A DNA stretch of 64,000 nucleotides from Branchinecta lynchi (Eukaryota; Arthropoda; Branchiopoda; Anostraca; Branchinectidae): the NCBI GenBank assembly GCA_023053575.1, contig JAKZAP010000020.1, forward strand, positions 18,161,998 to 18,225,997, given 5' to 3'. A program made the translations under genes and the position numbers. The number at the start of each line of letters is the position of its first letter. Position 1 is the stretch's first letter. The notes under the pieces were generated by a model that did no database searches, was not told the DNA's origin, and was given only the letters and a program-made list of their open reading frames with translations. This document shows, piece by piece, positions 22,261 to 31,642 of the stretch.

Positions 22261-23442
22261 TCATACAAATAACGCTGAAAACCCGACGAGCTTATTTGTT
22301 CGCTCATAATTCCCGGACATATTCTCAATCGCGGCCGCGGCATCCCCCTGTTGCTGGAACTCCATTACCTTCTTCCAGGCCAAATAATGCTCTGCTGTTG
22401 CAGCAGACCTCCAACCGACGACCGACATAACTTCGGATAGTTCTGACCCTGCCGCTGCCAGCGTGATTGCCCCTCCGGCTCTGAGGCTATGCGGCGTCTC
22501 TCCCTCATCCAACCCTAAACATCCTAATACTTCTTTTAAAGCTCTATAAACGGTAGCATACGGGACTGGTTCATTACAAAATTTTCCCGTTTTTATATTT
22601 CGAAAGAAATATCCATAATTGAGCTCTAAACCCAACTCCTGAACTAGAGCCAAATACTGCTCGACCGCCAAAACTGGGCACAGGGCCGCGTCACGCACAC
22701 GAAAAATCCCGAAGCTATTGACTCCGCCTTGCCGAAGGGTTTTCCCGGCCGTGTGGTTAAAAAGCAAACCTTCCTGTGACGGGAAGAACATGATCTCCCG
22801 GCTTTTCGTTAATGCCAAATCGGAGGCGCGATCCCCCCCGAAAAATTGCACCAAGAAGAAAGCTTTATTCCTTGCCAATCTCAATCTATCTATATTCGCT
22901 TTTGCCAACTCTAATCGCTGAGATAAAAGGCCCGATATTTTCTTCAACTTTTGTAAAAACAACGGATGTGCCTGCTTTGGGATTACAGCTGCGCCGGCTT
23001 GCTCGGACTTCGTTGCACGCAAAAAATTTACCATCTGTGTCGATTTTGCCGGGTTACCCCTTTTTAACTTCCCATCCCATGACCCGTTCATATTTTCCGA
23101 GTTGAAGATCGCCGTTAATTGTCCGATGTAACTATCTACGGTGCCTGCCGCGAGGGTTCTTTTGCATTGGCAATCGATTTTGACCGTTGCCAAATTTGGA
23201 CAATGCACATTGTGCAAGACGGTCTTCCCGTCTTTTTCCTTCGATATCAAAAAATACACTAAATGCGCAGGTTCACAATCTAACAGACTTAAACTAAACA
23301 AATTCATAAAATCACGAAGCTCCGTCCTCAATTTCGCCTTCTTCTGTTCGTACTTAGACTGAGTTATTGTCAACTCTAGCTCCTTTTTCCGCTCTTTCCA
23401 TTCGGTCGGGACTATACTAAGCCAATCCACCACCGGTTCACC
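22261..23442 (-). CDS. Tyrosine recombinase (Ngaro-like element)
   Basis: About 390 residues; the element's integrase, which should recombine the circular DNA copy into the genome through a 3'-phosphotyrosine. Catalytic positions are visible: Arg202 (GGDRASDL), His315-x-x-Arg318 (TPHSLRAGGA), Trp341 in the second His/Trp position (VVGWRS) and Tyr350 (AEHYL). The N-terminal ~150 residues would be the SAM-like DNA-binding half. No ATG opens the frame: it starts right after an in-frame TAG that is also the AG of a splice-acceptor-like TTTTGTGTTTTAG (ending 23443); numbering is from the GTG at 23433. Expression by splicing is therefore likely. The frame is intact. Confidence 0.85.
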   Translation of the reverse strand, partial: GEPVVDWLSIVPTEWKERKKELELTITQSKYEQKKAKLRTELRDFMNLFSLSLLDCEPAHLVYFLISKEKDGKTVLHNVHCPNLATVKIDCQCKRTLAAGTVDSYIGQLTAIFNSENMNGSWDGKLKRGNPAKSTQMVNFLRATKSEQAGAAVIPKQAHPLFLQKLKKISGLLSQRLELAKANIDRLRLARNKAFFLVQFFGGDRASDLALTKSREIMFFPSQEGLLFNHTAGKTLRQGGVNSFGIFRVRDAALCPVLAVEQYLALVQELGLELNYGYFFRNIKTGKFCNEPVPYATVYRALKEVLGCLGLDEGETPHSLRAGGAITLAAAGSELSEVMSVVGWRSAATAEHYLAWKKVMEFQQQGDAAAAIENMSGNYERTNKLVGFSALFV

Positions 23443-23497
23443 CTAAAACACAAAATGACCCGTATTTTTAAACAACTTCTTTATTTCAAAACGAGAA

Positions 23498-25645
23498 CTA
23501 AAATTCTAAACGAACAGCCACCAAAGGAACGTATAATCCGACTTTATCGGCCACATATCCCTTCCGGGACGGGTACAACAAAACTTCTCGGTTCCCGGCC
23601 ATGCCCAAGCTTAAACGCGCGACCTCAAACTGCCGAAGCAACGGGAACCACGGTACTGCCCCCCCGACGTCTGGGATAATCATTGTAACCCTGACACCCG
23701 TTCCCCGTAGGTGTGATATCACTGCCCCAATCATACAAAATGGCGGGAAAATATAATAATTTCCCGAAACTGGCAATTTTTGGCTAAACATATCTATACC
23801 AAGGGCTCCCGGTTGGGGGTACGGGGAGAAAAACGGTAACTTACGTCCATCCCACCCTTTCCTGACGTTCGACGACAAGGCCATCAAATCACAAGTATGC
23901 CCTACTTTACCTCCAAATCGATTTTGGGTCAAGAGCCAAGTTTTCTCGGTTAACTTACAATGCTGTTTGTCAATTGACCTTGACAACGAGTCTGCGACGT
24001 TGAGGGCCGACGGGACGTATACTAAGGTCAAAACAACATTCATGCGGCACACAAGGAGGAAGATTTCTTTCATAACTCTATTCAATTCCCCTGACTTACC
24101 ACCCCCCTCATTCCATGCGCACACCACGGCCATATTGTCTACACGTGCCTTCACCCGCGCGTTTGCCAACTCCTGCTCCAACGATAACAATGCGGCCAAC
24201 AGGGCCCGTGCTTCTTTTACGTGGATTGGCAAATCCATTAAATCATTCGTGAAGAAGTCCGACAACCCGATAGTTCCTGACGGTTTCACTAGAGATGCCC
24301 CCCACTTGTATCCGCTTGCGTCCGTGTACAATTCAATCCACTGGTGAGAGGATTGTCTCCAGGGGAAAACCCGAGGGGATTCTAACAAAAAGGCCCAAAA
24401 ACGTATTTCGTTCAATACCTCACTCGGAGCTAACGACCACTCGACATTATCTTGCGTCATACGGGCAATTAGGCCATTACATTCTTTCGTAAACATCCGC
24501 GCATGCGGGAAGGCAGGGGAAAAACTCGCTACTCTCCCCACAAAACGCTGCAGCTCTTTGATCGTAAAACCGCTTCTTTTCAACATATCGATACGACATA
24601 CCTCGAACTTCTCCACCTTATCCTCCGGGATCATAAACGCTCCTTGCTCGACATCGATCAACATACCCAAATAACGCAACTCTTTCTTCGGTTCGAAGTC
24701 CGATTTCTCAGACAAATAAAATCCCAATTTTGCCGACATCGCTTTCACGAAACTAACTGCCATCTTTGAGATTTCCTCGCAATCCGGTCCCGGAGGTATA
24801 TAGTACAACGAATCGTCCAAATACCTCCAAGAAAATCCGCCTGCCTCTCTAAAAACCGTAGGGATTGGCTGGCCTATCGTATGGTACACAAACGGTGACA
24901 ACTTACTACCAAACGTCAAAGTCGTATATACATAGTACCACTCTGACGAATCTCCGGGGATATGCACGCAACGCCATCTGCAACCAACGTATTGGTAACT
25001 TTCAGGGGTTAACTTTACTTGCTTAAATGCCTTTGCGTCATCTACCTTAAAGAGCAGACCCCCAATCGATAAAAAGGGTTGAGTTTCCCCCAGGGTATCC
25101 AGCTGGAAGGGGTTATCCCTAATCCAACAATTCAAATAAGATTCGTCGTGACAAAGTCTCGGTTTGCTAGGCTCGACCGTAAATGGCATTACAATCCTGG
25201 GGGGCTCGCACTCACCCACTTTACCCCAAGGCAAAATAGAGCCATTAAGGGTACCCTCTTCCAATTCTCGGGTAACAAAAGAATCATAGGCATAGACTGA
25301 ATTCCCGTTTGGGATTTCCACTATCACTGGTATTTCCGAATCATAATACTTCCCGCGATAGGTCCCCCTGAACCGGCGGAAGAAGGAAGGAATGTGTACG
25401 CCATTGCTCAACCATTCTAAAATCATATCGCTATTCTTCAACTGATATGTCGAACACAAATCTTGCCACTCATTGAAATGTTCGGACAGCCCACCAGCTT
25501 TGAAATTCTTTAAATCTAAACAAGAATCGTACACTTTCCCCTTCCAAGCCGACAACGACCGAAAATTCTCCGCTGCTGGGAAAACTTCGGGTGGGGCCAC
25601 CCGTTGGCCTCGAAAATTCACCCAAATTCGATCGGTTTCGTCCAC
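23498..25645 (-). CDS. Reverse transcriptase/RNase H (Ngaro-like element)
   Basis: 715 residues. RT (about 150-330): Asp202/203 in KVDDAKAF, FGSKLSPFVYH (245-255) and the YLDD box with Asp277/278. RNase H (about 435-560): Asp442 (YTDASG), Glu478 (KEARALL), Asp503 (RVDNMAVV) and Asp552 (NVADSLSR), a full catalytic set. The C-terminal 130 residues hold DLMALSSN, LPFFSPYPQPGALGIDMFSQ and YIFPPF, a conserved tail seen in DIRS/Ngaro-type polyproteins. No methyltransferase is seen. The first codon is GTG directly after TAG, and TTAATTATTGTAG ending at 25646 resembles a splice acceptor, so translation may require splicing. No internal stops. Confidence 0.9.
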   Translation of the reverse strand: MDETDRIWVNFRGQRVAPPEVFPAAENFRSLSAWKGKVYDSCLDLKNFKAGGLSEHFNEWQDLCSTYQLKNSDMILEWLSNGVHIPSFFRRFRGTYRGKYYDSEIPVIVEIPNGNSVYAYDSFVTRELEEGTLNGSILPWGKVGECEPPRIVMPFTVEPSKPRLCHDESYLNCWIRDNPFQLDTLGETQPFLSIGGLLFKVDDAKAFKQVKLTPESYQYVGCRWRCVHIPGDSSEWYYVYTTLTFGSKLSPFVYHTIGQPIPTVFREAGGFSWRYLDDSLYYIPPGPDCEEISKMAVSFVKAMSAKLGFYLSEKSDFEPKKELRYLGMLIDVEQGAFMIPEDKVEKFEVCRIDMLKRSGFTIKELQRFVGRVASFSPAFPHARMFTKECNGLIARMTQDNVEWSLAPSEVLNEIRFWAFLLESPRVFPWRQSSHQWIELYTDASGYKWGASLVKPSGTIGLSDFFTNDLMDLPIHVKEARALLAALLSLEQELANARVKARVDNMAVVCAWNEGGGKSGELNRVMKEIFLLVCRMNVVLTLVYVPSALNVADSLSRSIDKQHCKLTEKTWLLTQNRFGGKVGHTCDLMALSSNVRKGWDGRKLPFFSPYPQPGALGIDMFSQKLPVSGNYYIFPPFCMIGAVISHLRGTGVRVTMIIPDVGGAVPWFPLLRQFEVARLSLGMAGNREVLLYPSRKGYVADKVGLYVPLVAVRLEF

Positions 25646-25740
25646 CTACAATAATTAATACCTCTTAAACAGTTTTTATATATACAAAATTACAAAATCA
25701 GCCATATACACACAAAGGGTCACGTTCACTACACCGTTTA

Positions 25741-26397
25741 CTAGTTGCCGTCACGGGGCCTATCGACGCAAGCCGACGCCAGGTGCCCAACCTTTAAACA
25801 AATATGACATGCGCGAGTCTCCGGATATCGCGGGCGGTACGGTGAGAACCGGCTTCCGTATGGGGGCCTACCCCCTCTTCGCGGTCCGAAATTTAAACCT
25901 CCATAAGCTGGGTTGATCATCTGGCCATATGCCCCGAACTGTGGCTGCTGAAACTGGCTAGCTTGACCGACAACCGAAGCGAGGGCCTTCTGGACCATGT
26001 CTTCAACACTTTGAGGTTCAACCCCTTTTTTCTCGGGTTTCGGAATCTCCCCCGCTGCTTTTGCCTTCTGCTTACTAAGACGGAGGAATTCCTTTGCACC
26101 GTCTTTCTGGGCCTCAGAACCGATCAAGTTGACCAGAGTTTTGGCCAATTCATAATGTGGGAGGTCTTGGAAGGCCAATATCTGAGCATACGCCACCTCA
26201 TATTTTTCCAGATTTTTATCCCCAACACGCTTAGCTTCCCCCACCAAATCCCTCATCCGTGCAATCAGTCTACCGTTGCTCGTGTCCGAAGAGCAAGACA
26301 TAATGGCGTCGAACACCTCGCGTTTTGCCCGCTCAACCCCATTTGAGGCCCCTAACTGTATCTTCAACATCTCCATTTCCGCCACGTACGGCTTCAT
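25741..26397 (-). CDS. Gag-like protein with zinc knuckle (Ngaro-like element)
   Basis: 218 residues from the ATG at 26397. The N-terminal half is charged and helical-looking (VERAKREVFDAIM, ARMRDLVGEAKRV). A Gln/Gly/Tyr/Arg-rich stretch (QFQQPQFGAYGQ, GPRRGGRPPYGS) precedes a CCHC knuckle at about Cys197-Cys200-His205-Cys210 (CHICLKVGHLASAC, CX2CX4HX4C). It probably packages element RNA. The ATG lies 3 bp after a TATCATTTAG acceptor-like site (AG at 26401-26402). Direction and order relative to RT are typical for retroelements. Confidence 0.85.
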   Translation of the reverse strand: MKPYVAEMEMLKIQLGASNGVERAKREVFDAIMSCSSDTSNGRLIARMRDLVGEAKRVGDKNLEKYEVAYAQILAFQDLPHYELAKTLVNLIGSEAQKDGAKEFLRLSKQKAKAAGEIPKPEKKGVEPQSVEDMVQKALASVVGQASQFQQPQFGAYGQMINPAYGGLNFGPRRGGRPPYGSRFSPYRPRYPETRACHICLKVGHLASACVDRPRDGN

Positions 26398-26640
26398 TAC
26401 CTAAATGATAACCCTTATTAATTTCATTCCTTTCACATCCTATGATTCAAAAATTCTCGTTAAAACTCACCTACACGGTTAAATTTCTAAAAATGCATCA
26501 CTACGTCACCCTGATTTGAAACATAACTATATACCGCAACTGTCAGTCCTACACCGGCGTCCATAGCGCTACCTCATAGGTAACATGCGTACAATCCAAA
26601 CGTACCAACCAAAATAGAAGCTAAAACCCGGTTCCATATT

Positions 26641-27177
26641 TTATGTCTCAACTCCTCTCAACAAACTTGCATATTCTCCTACTCCGATTCCCACAACCAC
26701 TTCAGAAGGTGAGCTAAGATGCTCATCCAGGGCCTCCCCCAAAGTGGGGAGGGGGCCTGAGGGGCCACACCCTATTTGTTCATTTACAAAATGGGGTACA
26801 CCAACCTCTGGTATCTCCAGTGGAGCTGAAGTACTTGTCGAAGCCACTTGCGTCAAAGACTCCGCCGCCGGCCTCGCATGATGTACGGGAATCGTCTGGA
26901 CTTGCTGGGCCTGCCCTAACAAGGGGACCAAATGACGGATGAAAAGTCGAGCCTGGTCGATATCCAATGGCACCAAAACATCAAAGAAGGGCTTGTCCTT
27001 CCCGGTCAACCAACCAATAGCGCTCCAAATATCCACCTCGGAGGACGATTCCAATTTTCTCCCCTTAATCTTCACAGCCGTTGTCGTTGGAGCCGGGTCA
27101 CCGTTACGAACTGCGCATATGGCTGAGATATAGTCCCGACCATTTAAGGACGACTGCTCACTGAGCACCAAAGCCAT
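26641..27177 (-). CDS. ORF1, unknown protein of the Ngaro-like element
   Basis: 178 residues from the ATG at 27177 (the open frame extends 23 codons further but lacks an ATG). A basic patch GRKLES is followed by an acidic/hydrophobic core (VDIWSAIGWLTGKDKPFFDV, RLFIRHLVPLLGQ) and a low-complexity Ser/Thr/Pro tail (ASTSTSAPLEIPEVG). I recognise no domain. It is the first of the four ORFs, so it may be an RNA-binding or accessory Gag partner, but that is position-based inference. The ATG follows a good acceptor, GGCTTTCTTTCAG (AG at 27185-27186). Confidence 0.7.
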   Translation of the reverse strand: MALVLSEQSSLNGRDYISAICAVRNGDPAPTTTAVKIKGRKLESSSEVDIWSAIGWLTGKDKPFFDVLVPLDIDQARLFIRHLVPLLGQAQQVQTIPVHHARPAAESLTQVASTSTSAPLEIPEVGVPHFVNEQIGCGPSGPLPTLGEALDEHLSSPSEVVVGIGVGEYASLLRGVET

Positions 27178-27183
27178 CTTAAC

Positions 27184-27186
27184 TCT
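27184..27186 (-). promoter_or_regulatory. Candidate 3' splice site before ORF1
   Basis: On the - strand GGCTTTCTTTCAG precedes AGTTAAG and the ORF1 ATG. It is the strongest of four acceptor-like sites, the others ending at 26401 (Gag), 25646 (RT) and 23443 (recombinase). Confidence 0.45.
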
Positions 27187-27529
27187 GAAAGAAAGCCAAA
27201 TTTCAACGACCCGTCTGTAATAACCCACATTCAATTCTATTATCACAAATTTGTCCCATGGGGTAATATCTCAAATAACCAATCTCTATACTACTCCGCG
27301 AATCCACGAATATTCCGACAACTACTGACTATTCGCCTCAACTAATAGGGGGCTCAAAGCTCCGACCCCATATCATCATACAACCTGGCGACAAATTGAC
27401 AATCGCGCCATGCGGATTTCTCAACAACCTGTCACTATTAATTTTCCTCAAAACGTGACCTTTAATTCCATGCAAATCTCGTTCCAAAATAATCTCAATC
27501 GGTATCGGCCCCCCAAAACAATTTTGACT

Positions 27530-28320
27530 GATCTTTACATTTTTTATCTACCCTGTCCCTTTCCCCCATACTGTATTCCCCTAATCAATGAACCTTGCCC
27601 GCCCTCTGACGCCGAAAATTCCACATTCCAAATTTGATACGTGCCCCAAAAAGGCGCCTTTCGAGGGGCTCCAATATTTTCCACACGTATCCTTTTCCCT
27701 CGTCGAGGCCCGCAACAATAAGACAATCTGACGGGAGGTAACTTACGCAAAGGTTCTGGCCTCAATCACAAATCAATAAATCTATTTTACACCAACTACT
27801 TCATGGCTGATCTTCACATTTTCTTTTCCCCGTACTTTATCCCTTAAATCAATAAACCTTGCCCGCCATCTGACGCCGAAAAATTTAACATTCCAAATTG
27901 AAACGTGCTCCAAAATGGCGCCTTTCAAGGACTTCAATATTCTTCACACGTATCCTTTTCCATCGTCAAGGCCCGCAACAATTAAAACAAACTTGACGGG
28001 AGGAAACTTACGCAAAGGTTCTGTCCTCAATCACAAATCAATAATCTTATTTTACGCCAACTGCTTCGTGGCTAATCTTCACATTTTTTATTTAGCCTAT
28101 CATTTTCCCCCATACTGTACCCCTTAAATCAATAACCTTATTCGCCATCTGGCGTCAAAAAATTTAACATTCCAAACTGATGCGTGCTCCAAAATGGCGC
28201 CTTTAAAAGGACTTCAATATTCTTCACACGTATCCTTTTCCATCGCCAAGGCCCACAGCAATTAAAACAAATTTTACGGGAGGGAACTTTCGCAAAGGTT
28301 CTGGCCTCGATCACAAACCA
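27530..28320 (-). repeat. Leader tandem repeat, ~270-bp unit, about three copies
   Basis: Blocks TGATCTTCACATTTT, CATACTGTA, CTTGCCCGCC, CGTGC(T/C)CCAAAA, CACACGTATCCTTTTCC and GGGAGG(A/T)AACTTACGCAAAGG recur at starts near 27530, 27808 and 28075. On the - strand the last block reads CCTTTGCGTAAGT, a near-consensus 5' splice donor; in the third copy it is mutated (GCGAAAGT). Lies upstream of the ORFs and so probably within the promoter/leader. Confidence 0.8.
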
Positions 28321-28339
28321 ATAAATCTCATTTCAAGCC

Positions 28340-28470
28340 AACTGTTCTTACGCAAAGAACTACCACACTCTTACGCAAAGCAACTGGCCTCGAACACGAG
28401 TCAATAAATCTTATCTTATGCCCACTGTTCTTACGCAAAGAACGACAACAATCTTACGCAAAGATTTTGG
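28340..28470 (-). repeat. Short tandem repeats with CTTTGC|GTAAG cores
   Basis: CTTACGCAAAG occurs four times here (near 28347, 28370, 28430 and 28453), reading CTTTGCGTAAG on the - strand. Together with two intact copies at 27741 and 28006 this gives six donor-like sites upstream of ORF1. Confidence 0.7.
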
Positions 28471-28683
28471 CCTCCAGTTTTTCAAATCAACAATCTTATC
28501 TTAGCAAAATTTGGGCCTCAGCCCTCTTAACCCAATTCCATCAATAAATCTCTTCTTACCAGCGATATAATATAACTTTTTCTTTACCTTGGCGGGGGTA
28601 TTATCCTGATAACTGGACTTCTTGATAGCTAGTCGCTTACTCGCTTCACTGTCACAACGCTGAAATGACATAAGTCTTTCCTT

Positions 28684-28716
28684 CGCGGTTACTAAAATAC
28701 AACTGACGGCCGAAAC
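28684..28716 (-). repeat. Ngaro-like element: repeat A1, inner part
   Basis: CGCGGTTACTAAAATACAAC then TGACGGCCGAAAC. The outer part continues at 31123-31156 beyond the hAT insertion. Confidence 0.8.
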
Positions 28717-31114
28717 CAGTGTTGCCACTCGACCGGCACCGCTTCGCGGTGCCGGCCTCGTCAAAAAGCGGCATTTCTGCGGTATCCTTCAACCAAAATG
28801 CGGTAACATTCGCGGCATGCCCTAAATTCTCGAAAAAAAAATATTATTGATATTTTAGGGGGAGAAAAGGTAAAAAATGTCATTTTAATATGAATGTTGA
28901 TTCAATGTCAAGTGAAGTGGGGTAGAAATCTGTCATAAATGCGAGAACACAAGTGCTGTCTAGCTTTCTTGTCAGTTGTCAAACGTGAGCTTGGTGCGGG
29001 GGAGCTACTGCGTTACACTAGTTTATCATTGACCGTGTTCGAAAGAAGAAGAGATGGGTAGCTAGATTGTCGTGTCTCAACCCTTTTCGGTTAATCTTTA
29101 ATGAAAATCAACATTGAAAGCTTCAAAGAGGAACATTCAGATAAATAAGACAAGACAAACAAACAAGATTAATCGGAATCGGACAGATCACGTGGGTGAC
29201 AAACAATATCTTTGGCCACACCATACACAATCTTCTGGTTCATCACGCTACACTCTTGAGAAGAGGCACTAGCCTTAACATTACCCTTGTGTTGGTGTAT
29301 TCACCAAGCTGATACTAGCCACTGAAAAGCCGTGTTTATATTATTCCTGTATTATTCAGATTCAAATTGTCCGTATCATAGTAGAATTTTGCGGTGTGAG
29401 GTAAGTTCTCATTGCCCAGATAATTTTTCTGGCCAGATTTTTTTTCTGGCAAGAAAGTAAATCTGGGAATTCTGGGTGTTCTCACCAGAATCTGGTACAG
29501 AACAGGAGTGGTGCATCGTATTGGTTGGCCTGATACAAGCTTAAAATGCTCGAGATCTCATTTCCAATGAAACTTTGCTCCAGAATCTGTTAAGAAAAGT
29601 TTAATAATTTATCGGGTCATTAATAGCTACAAAATGCCGATAGTTTAGTTTCGAAAGTCTAAAATCCTATACCACTCAATGTTAAATTCTTTGCCTGTAC
29701 TTTTTCCGTTTTGTCGAGCTATACTTATGTGTTTAATCCCTACTACACTACTTAATTTATCCACAAAGTGTGGCTATCAACTAACATCCAAAAGGACAGC
29801 CTCACTACACGAATACTCATTAACTTACAGAATCATTGATTTTAAACAATTCTCATATTTTATCAAATTCCTCAAACTAATTAGTATTTATAATGGCTCT
29901 TTCAGACTTGAATTTACTACTCTCATTAAACTTGAATATACTAGAAACCTTAGTTACAAACCAATATTTATCACTCTTTAGTTCATTACAAGTTCGAAAT
30001 CTGGCCAGATTTTTTTTCTAGACAGAAAATATCTAATCCAACAGATCGAAAATCTGGCCAGAAAACGCCTTCAAATAAAACTTTCACTTTAATGAATTTT
30101 CCGGTTTTGGCCGGATTCCAGGCGAACTACTTGTCCGGCAAGAAAATGGTGTTCATAGTCGTTTTCGGCATGTCTTCTTACCCCTTAATCGACTATATAT
30201 TAGCTGTATAAAAACATGTTGCTTGCCCCTTAATCTGAACCCCCACCCCTAAATGTAGGGCTTATAGAGCCCATCTACGAACTAGTCCTTTCCGTTGACC
30301 CAAAGAATCCTCACACCAAGTTCCATAAAATATCTCATTCCTTCGAGAGTTATCGTGCTCACAGACGGACGGACAGACAGCTTTTGCGATCTCATTGCGA
30401 CCAAAACTTACGTTTTGGGATCCCAAAAACTTCAAGCCGGTCGGTAAGTACCTTGCTGAATAATACCGCCTCTGGTTAACAGTATGTATATGACAAATCT
30501 GAATTTTTAGTAGACGACTGGCAAATAGTTAAAACGTCCTGTTTTGGTAAAAAAAATAAAACAGATCACAGAAGCCGCCTACCCCCTAGGATAGGCCAGT
30601 ACTTTTGGGGTCAATAAACTCTAAGTGACTTGATGACATATACTTAAATAAAGTTATTACTTACCATCACACAGTCCTATGGCGTAAAATCCTGTGACGC
30701 AAGATAAGTCTGGCCTATTGCTAACTCCAAAACACAAACTAAAATGGACTGTTTGGTTCTGACAAGGGTCATCGGATGAACTAAGAATTTCAAACGTCTG
30801 ATCAACTCAACCCATGTGGTGAACTAATTGTATCCCAGGGGACAAGCTGCCGACAAGCAGGTCATTTAATTAAGGTCCGTAGTGGACTTCCATGAATCGA
30901 ATCGAACGCGGCTTTGAAATCCTAATTTTATGCAACAAAGACAGGCGAGAAAGATTCGCGTAAGGCGAGAAACTTCAACTTAGACAAATTTTACGTAATG
31001 GAAAAAGGCATTTCGCGGCATAATTGCGGCGTGCGGCATCATAAAAATTTTACGCGGCATTTCCCTCTGAATCGCGGCAATATGCCGCGAAATGCGGCAT
31101 AAGTGGCAACACTG
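28717..31114. mobile_element. hAT transposon, 2.4 kb, inserted in repeat A1
   Basis: The ends are CAGTGTTGCCACT and its inverse AGTGGCAACACTG, flanked by a perfect 8-bp duplication GCCGAAAC (28709-28716 and 31115-31122). This is a textbook hAT signature. A subterminal palindrome GGCACCGCTTCGCGGTGCC lies at the left and GCGGCA-rich repeats at the right. No transposase is recognisable; the interior holds AT-rich sequence, CTGGCCAGATTTTTT inverted pairs (29420s, 30000s) and a GGGATCCC element fragment. It is non-autonomous. Confidence 0.9.
30070..30430 (-). mobile_element. GGGATCCC element, copy 3 (partial)
   Basis: Inverted copy nested in the 2.4-kb hAT: one 137-bp-type unit, the CACACCAAGTTCCATAAAAT block, a short microsatellite (30363-30380) and the start CGTTTTGGGATCCCAAAAAC. 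The far end is missing. Confidence 0.7.
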
Positions 31115-31122
31115 GCCGAAAC

Positions 31123-31156
31123 TGCCGAAAGAGCCACCGTGCGCGCGTCGGATAGT
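31123..31156 (-). repeat. Ngaro-like element: repeat A1, outer part
   Basis: TGCCGAAAGAGCCACCGTG then CGCGCGTCGGATAGT, matching A2. It ends the element; the host fold-back sequence resumes at 31157. Confidence 0.8.
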
Positions 31157-31642
31157 TATGTCTTCTCTGAAAATTGGTTGAAGTTAAAGCTGGTGTTGTG
31201 ATTTCATTCCGGACTCGGCTGCTGTTTTTGCTTTTCGATTGTGTCGTCAAAAGGGCAGAGACTCTTCTGCATTGTGATTTTGGAGTCACCTGTCTCTTCT
31301 TCTTCTTTCAAGCTACGATGGATACTTGTCGGCGGCATGTATGGGCGATTTGAAGTTCCGTACTGTGGCTATAGATAAGTCCTTCAGCCCTAGCTGACTG
31401 CGAATCATATTTGACGGTGCAAAACGGATAAGTCAGCTACATTTTCTTAGAGCTACATTTCAGCCGTTCTTGGCAAAGGTCCTCTTCAGGCTCAAGTCAG
31501 TTAAGCCACTCAAGATGTAAAATTAACTCGTGGAAAAACAATTAAAGATTCTTCCTTAAATATCTGATTTTATGAACTTCTTCTCTGGAAATTGGTTGGA
31601 GTTAAAGCTGGTGTTGTGATTTCATTATGGACACGGCTGTTG
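31157..31642. repeat. Host segment duplicated with 31575-32800; includes fold-back F half copy
   Basis: GAAAATTGGTTGAAGTTAAA, GCTGGTGTTGTGATTTCATT and the following ~200 bp recur after 31575, where copy 4 of the GGGATCCC element splits the second unit. It contains an uninterrupted version (about 31208-31235) of the site that element entered. A family F half copy lies at 31375-31569. Confidence 0.7.

Larger units (their letters stand above)
21788..31156 (-). mobile_element. Ngaro/PAT-type tyrosine-recombinase retrotransposon
   Basis: A near-complete element of about 7 kb, plus a 2.4-kb hAT insertion. In - strand order: repeat A1, a leader with tandem repeats, ORF1, Gag, RT/RNase H, tyrosine recombinase, then B1-A2-B2. 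The split direct repeats (A1...B1-A2-B2) are the diagnostic layout of Ngaro/PAT-type elements, as opposed to the inverted terminal repeats of DIRS1. No adenine methyltransferase domain was seen after RNase H, which favours Ngaro. About 139 bp separate A2 from B2 (21851-21989). All four ORFs are long and open. It inserted into a fold-back element without target duplication, as expected for YR integration. Confidence 0.85.

Noticed and set aside
23498..25645. DIRS1-type classification
   Set aside because: The terminal repeats are split direct repeats, not inverted, and no adenine methyltransferase domain was seen, so Ngaro/PAT fits better.
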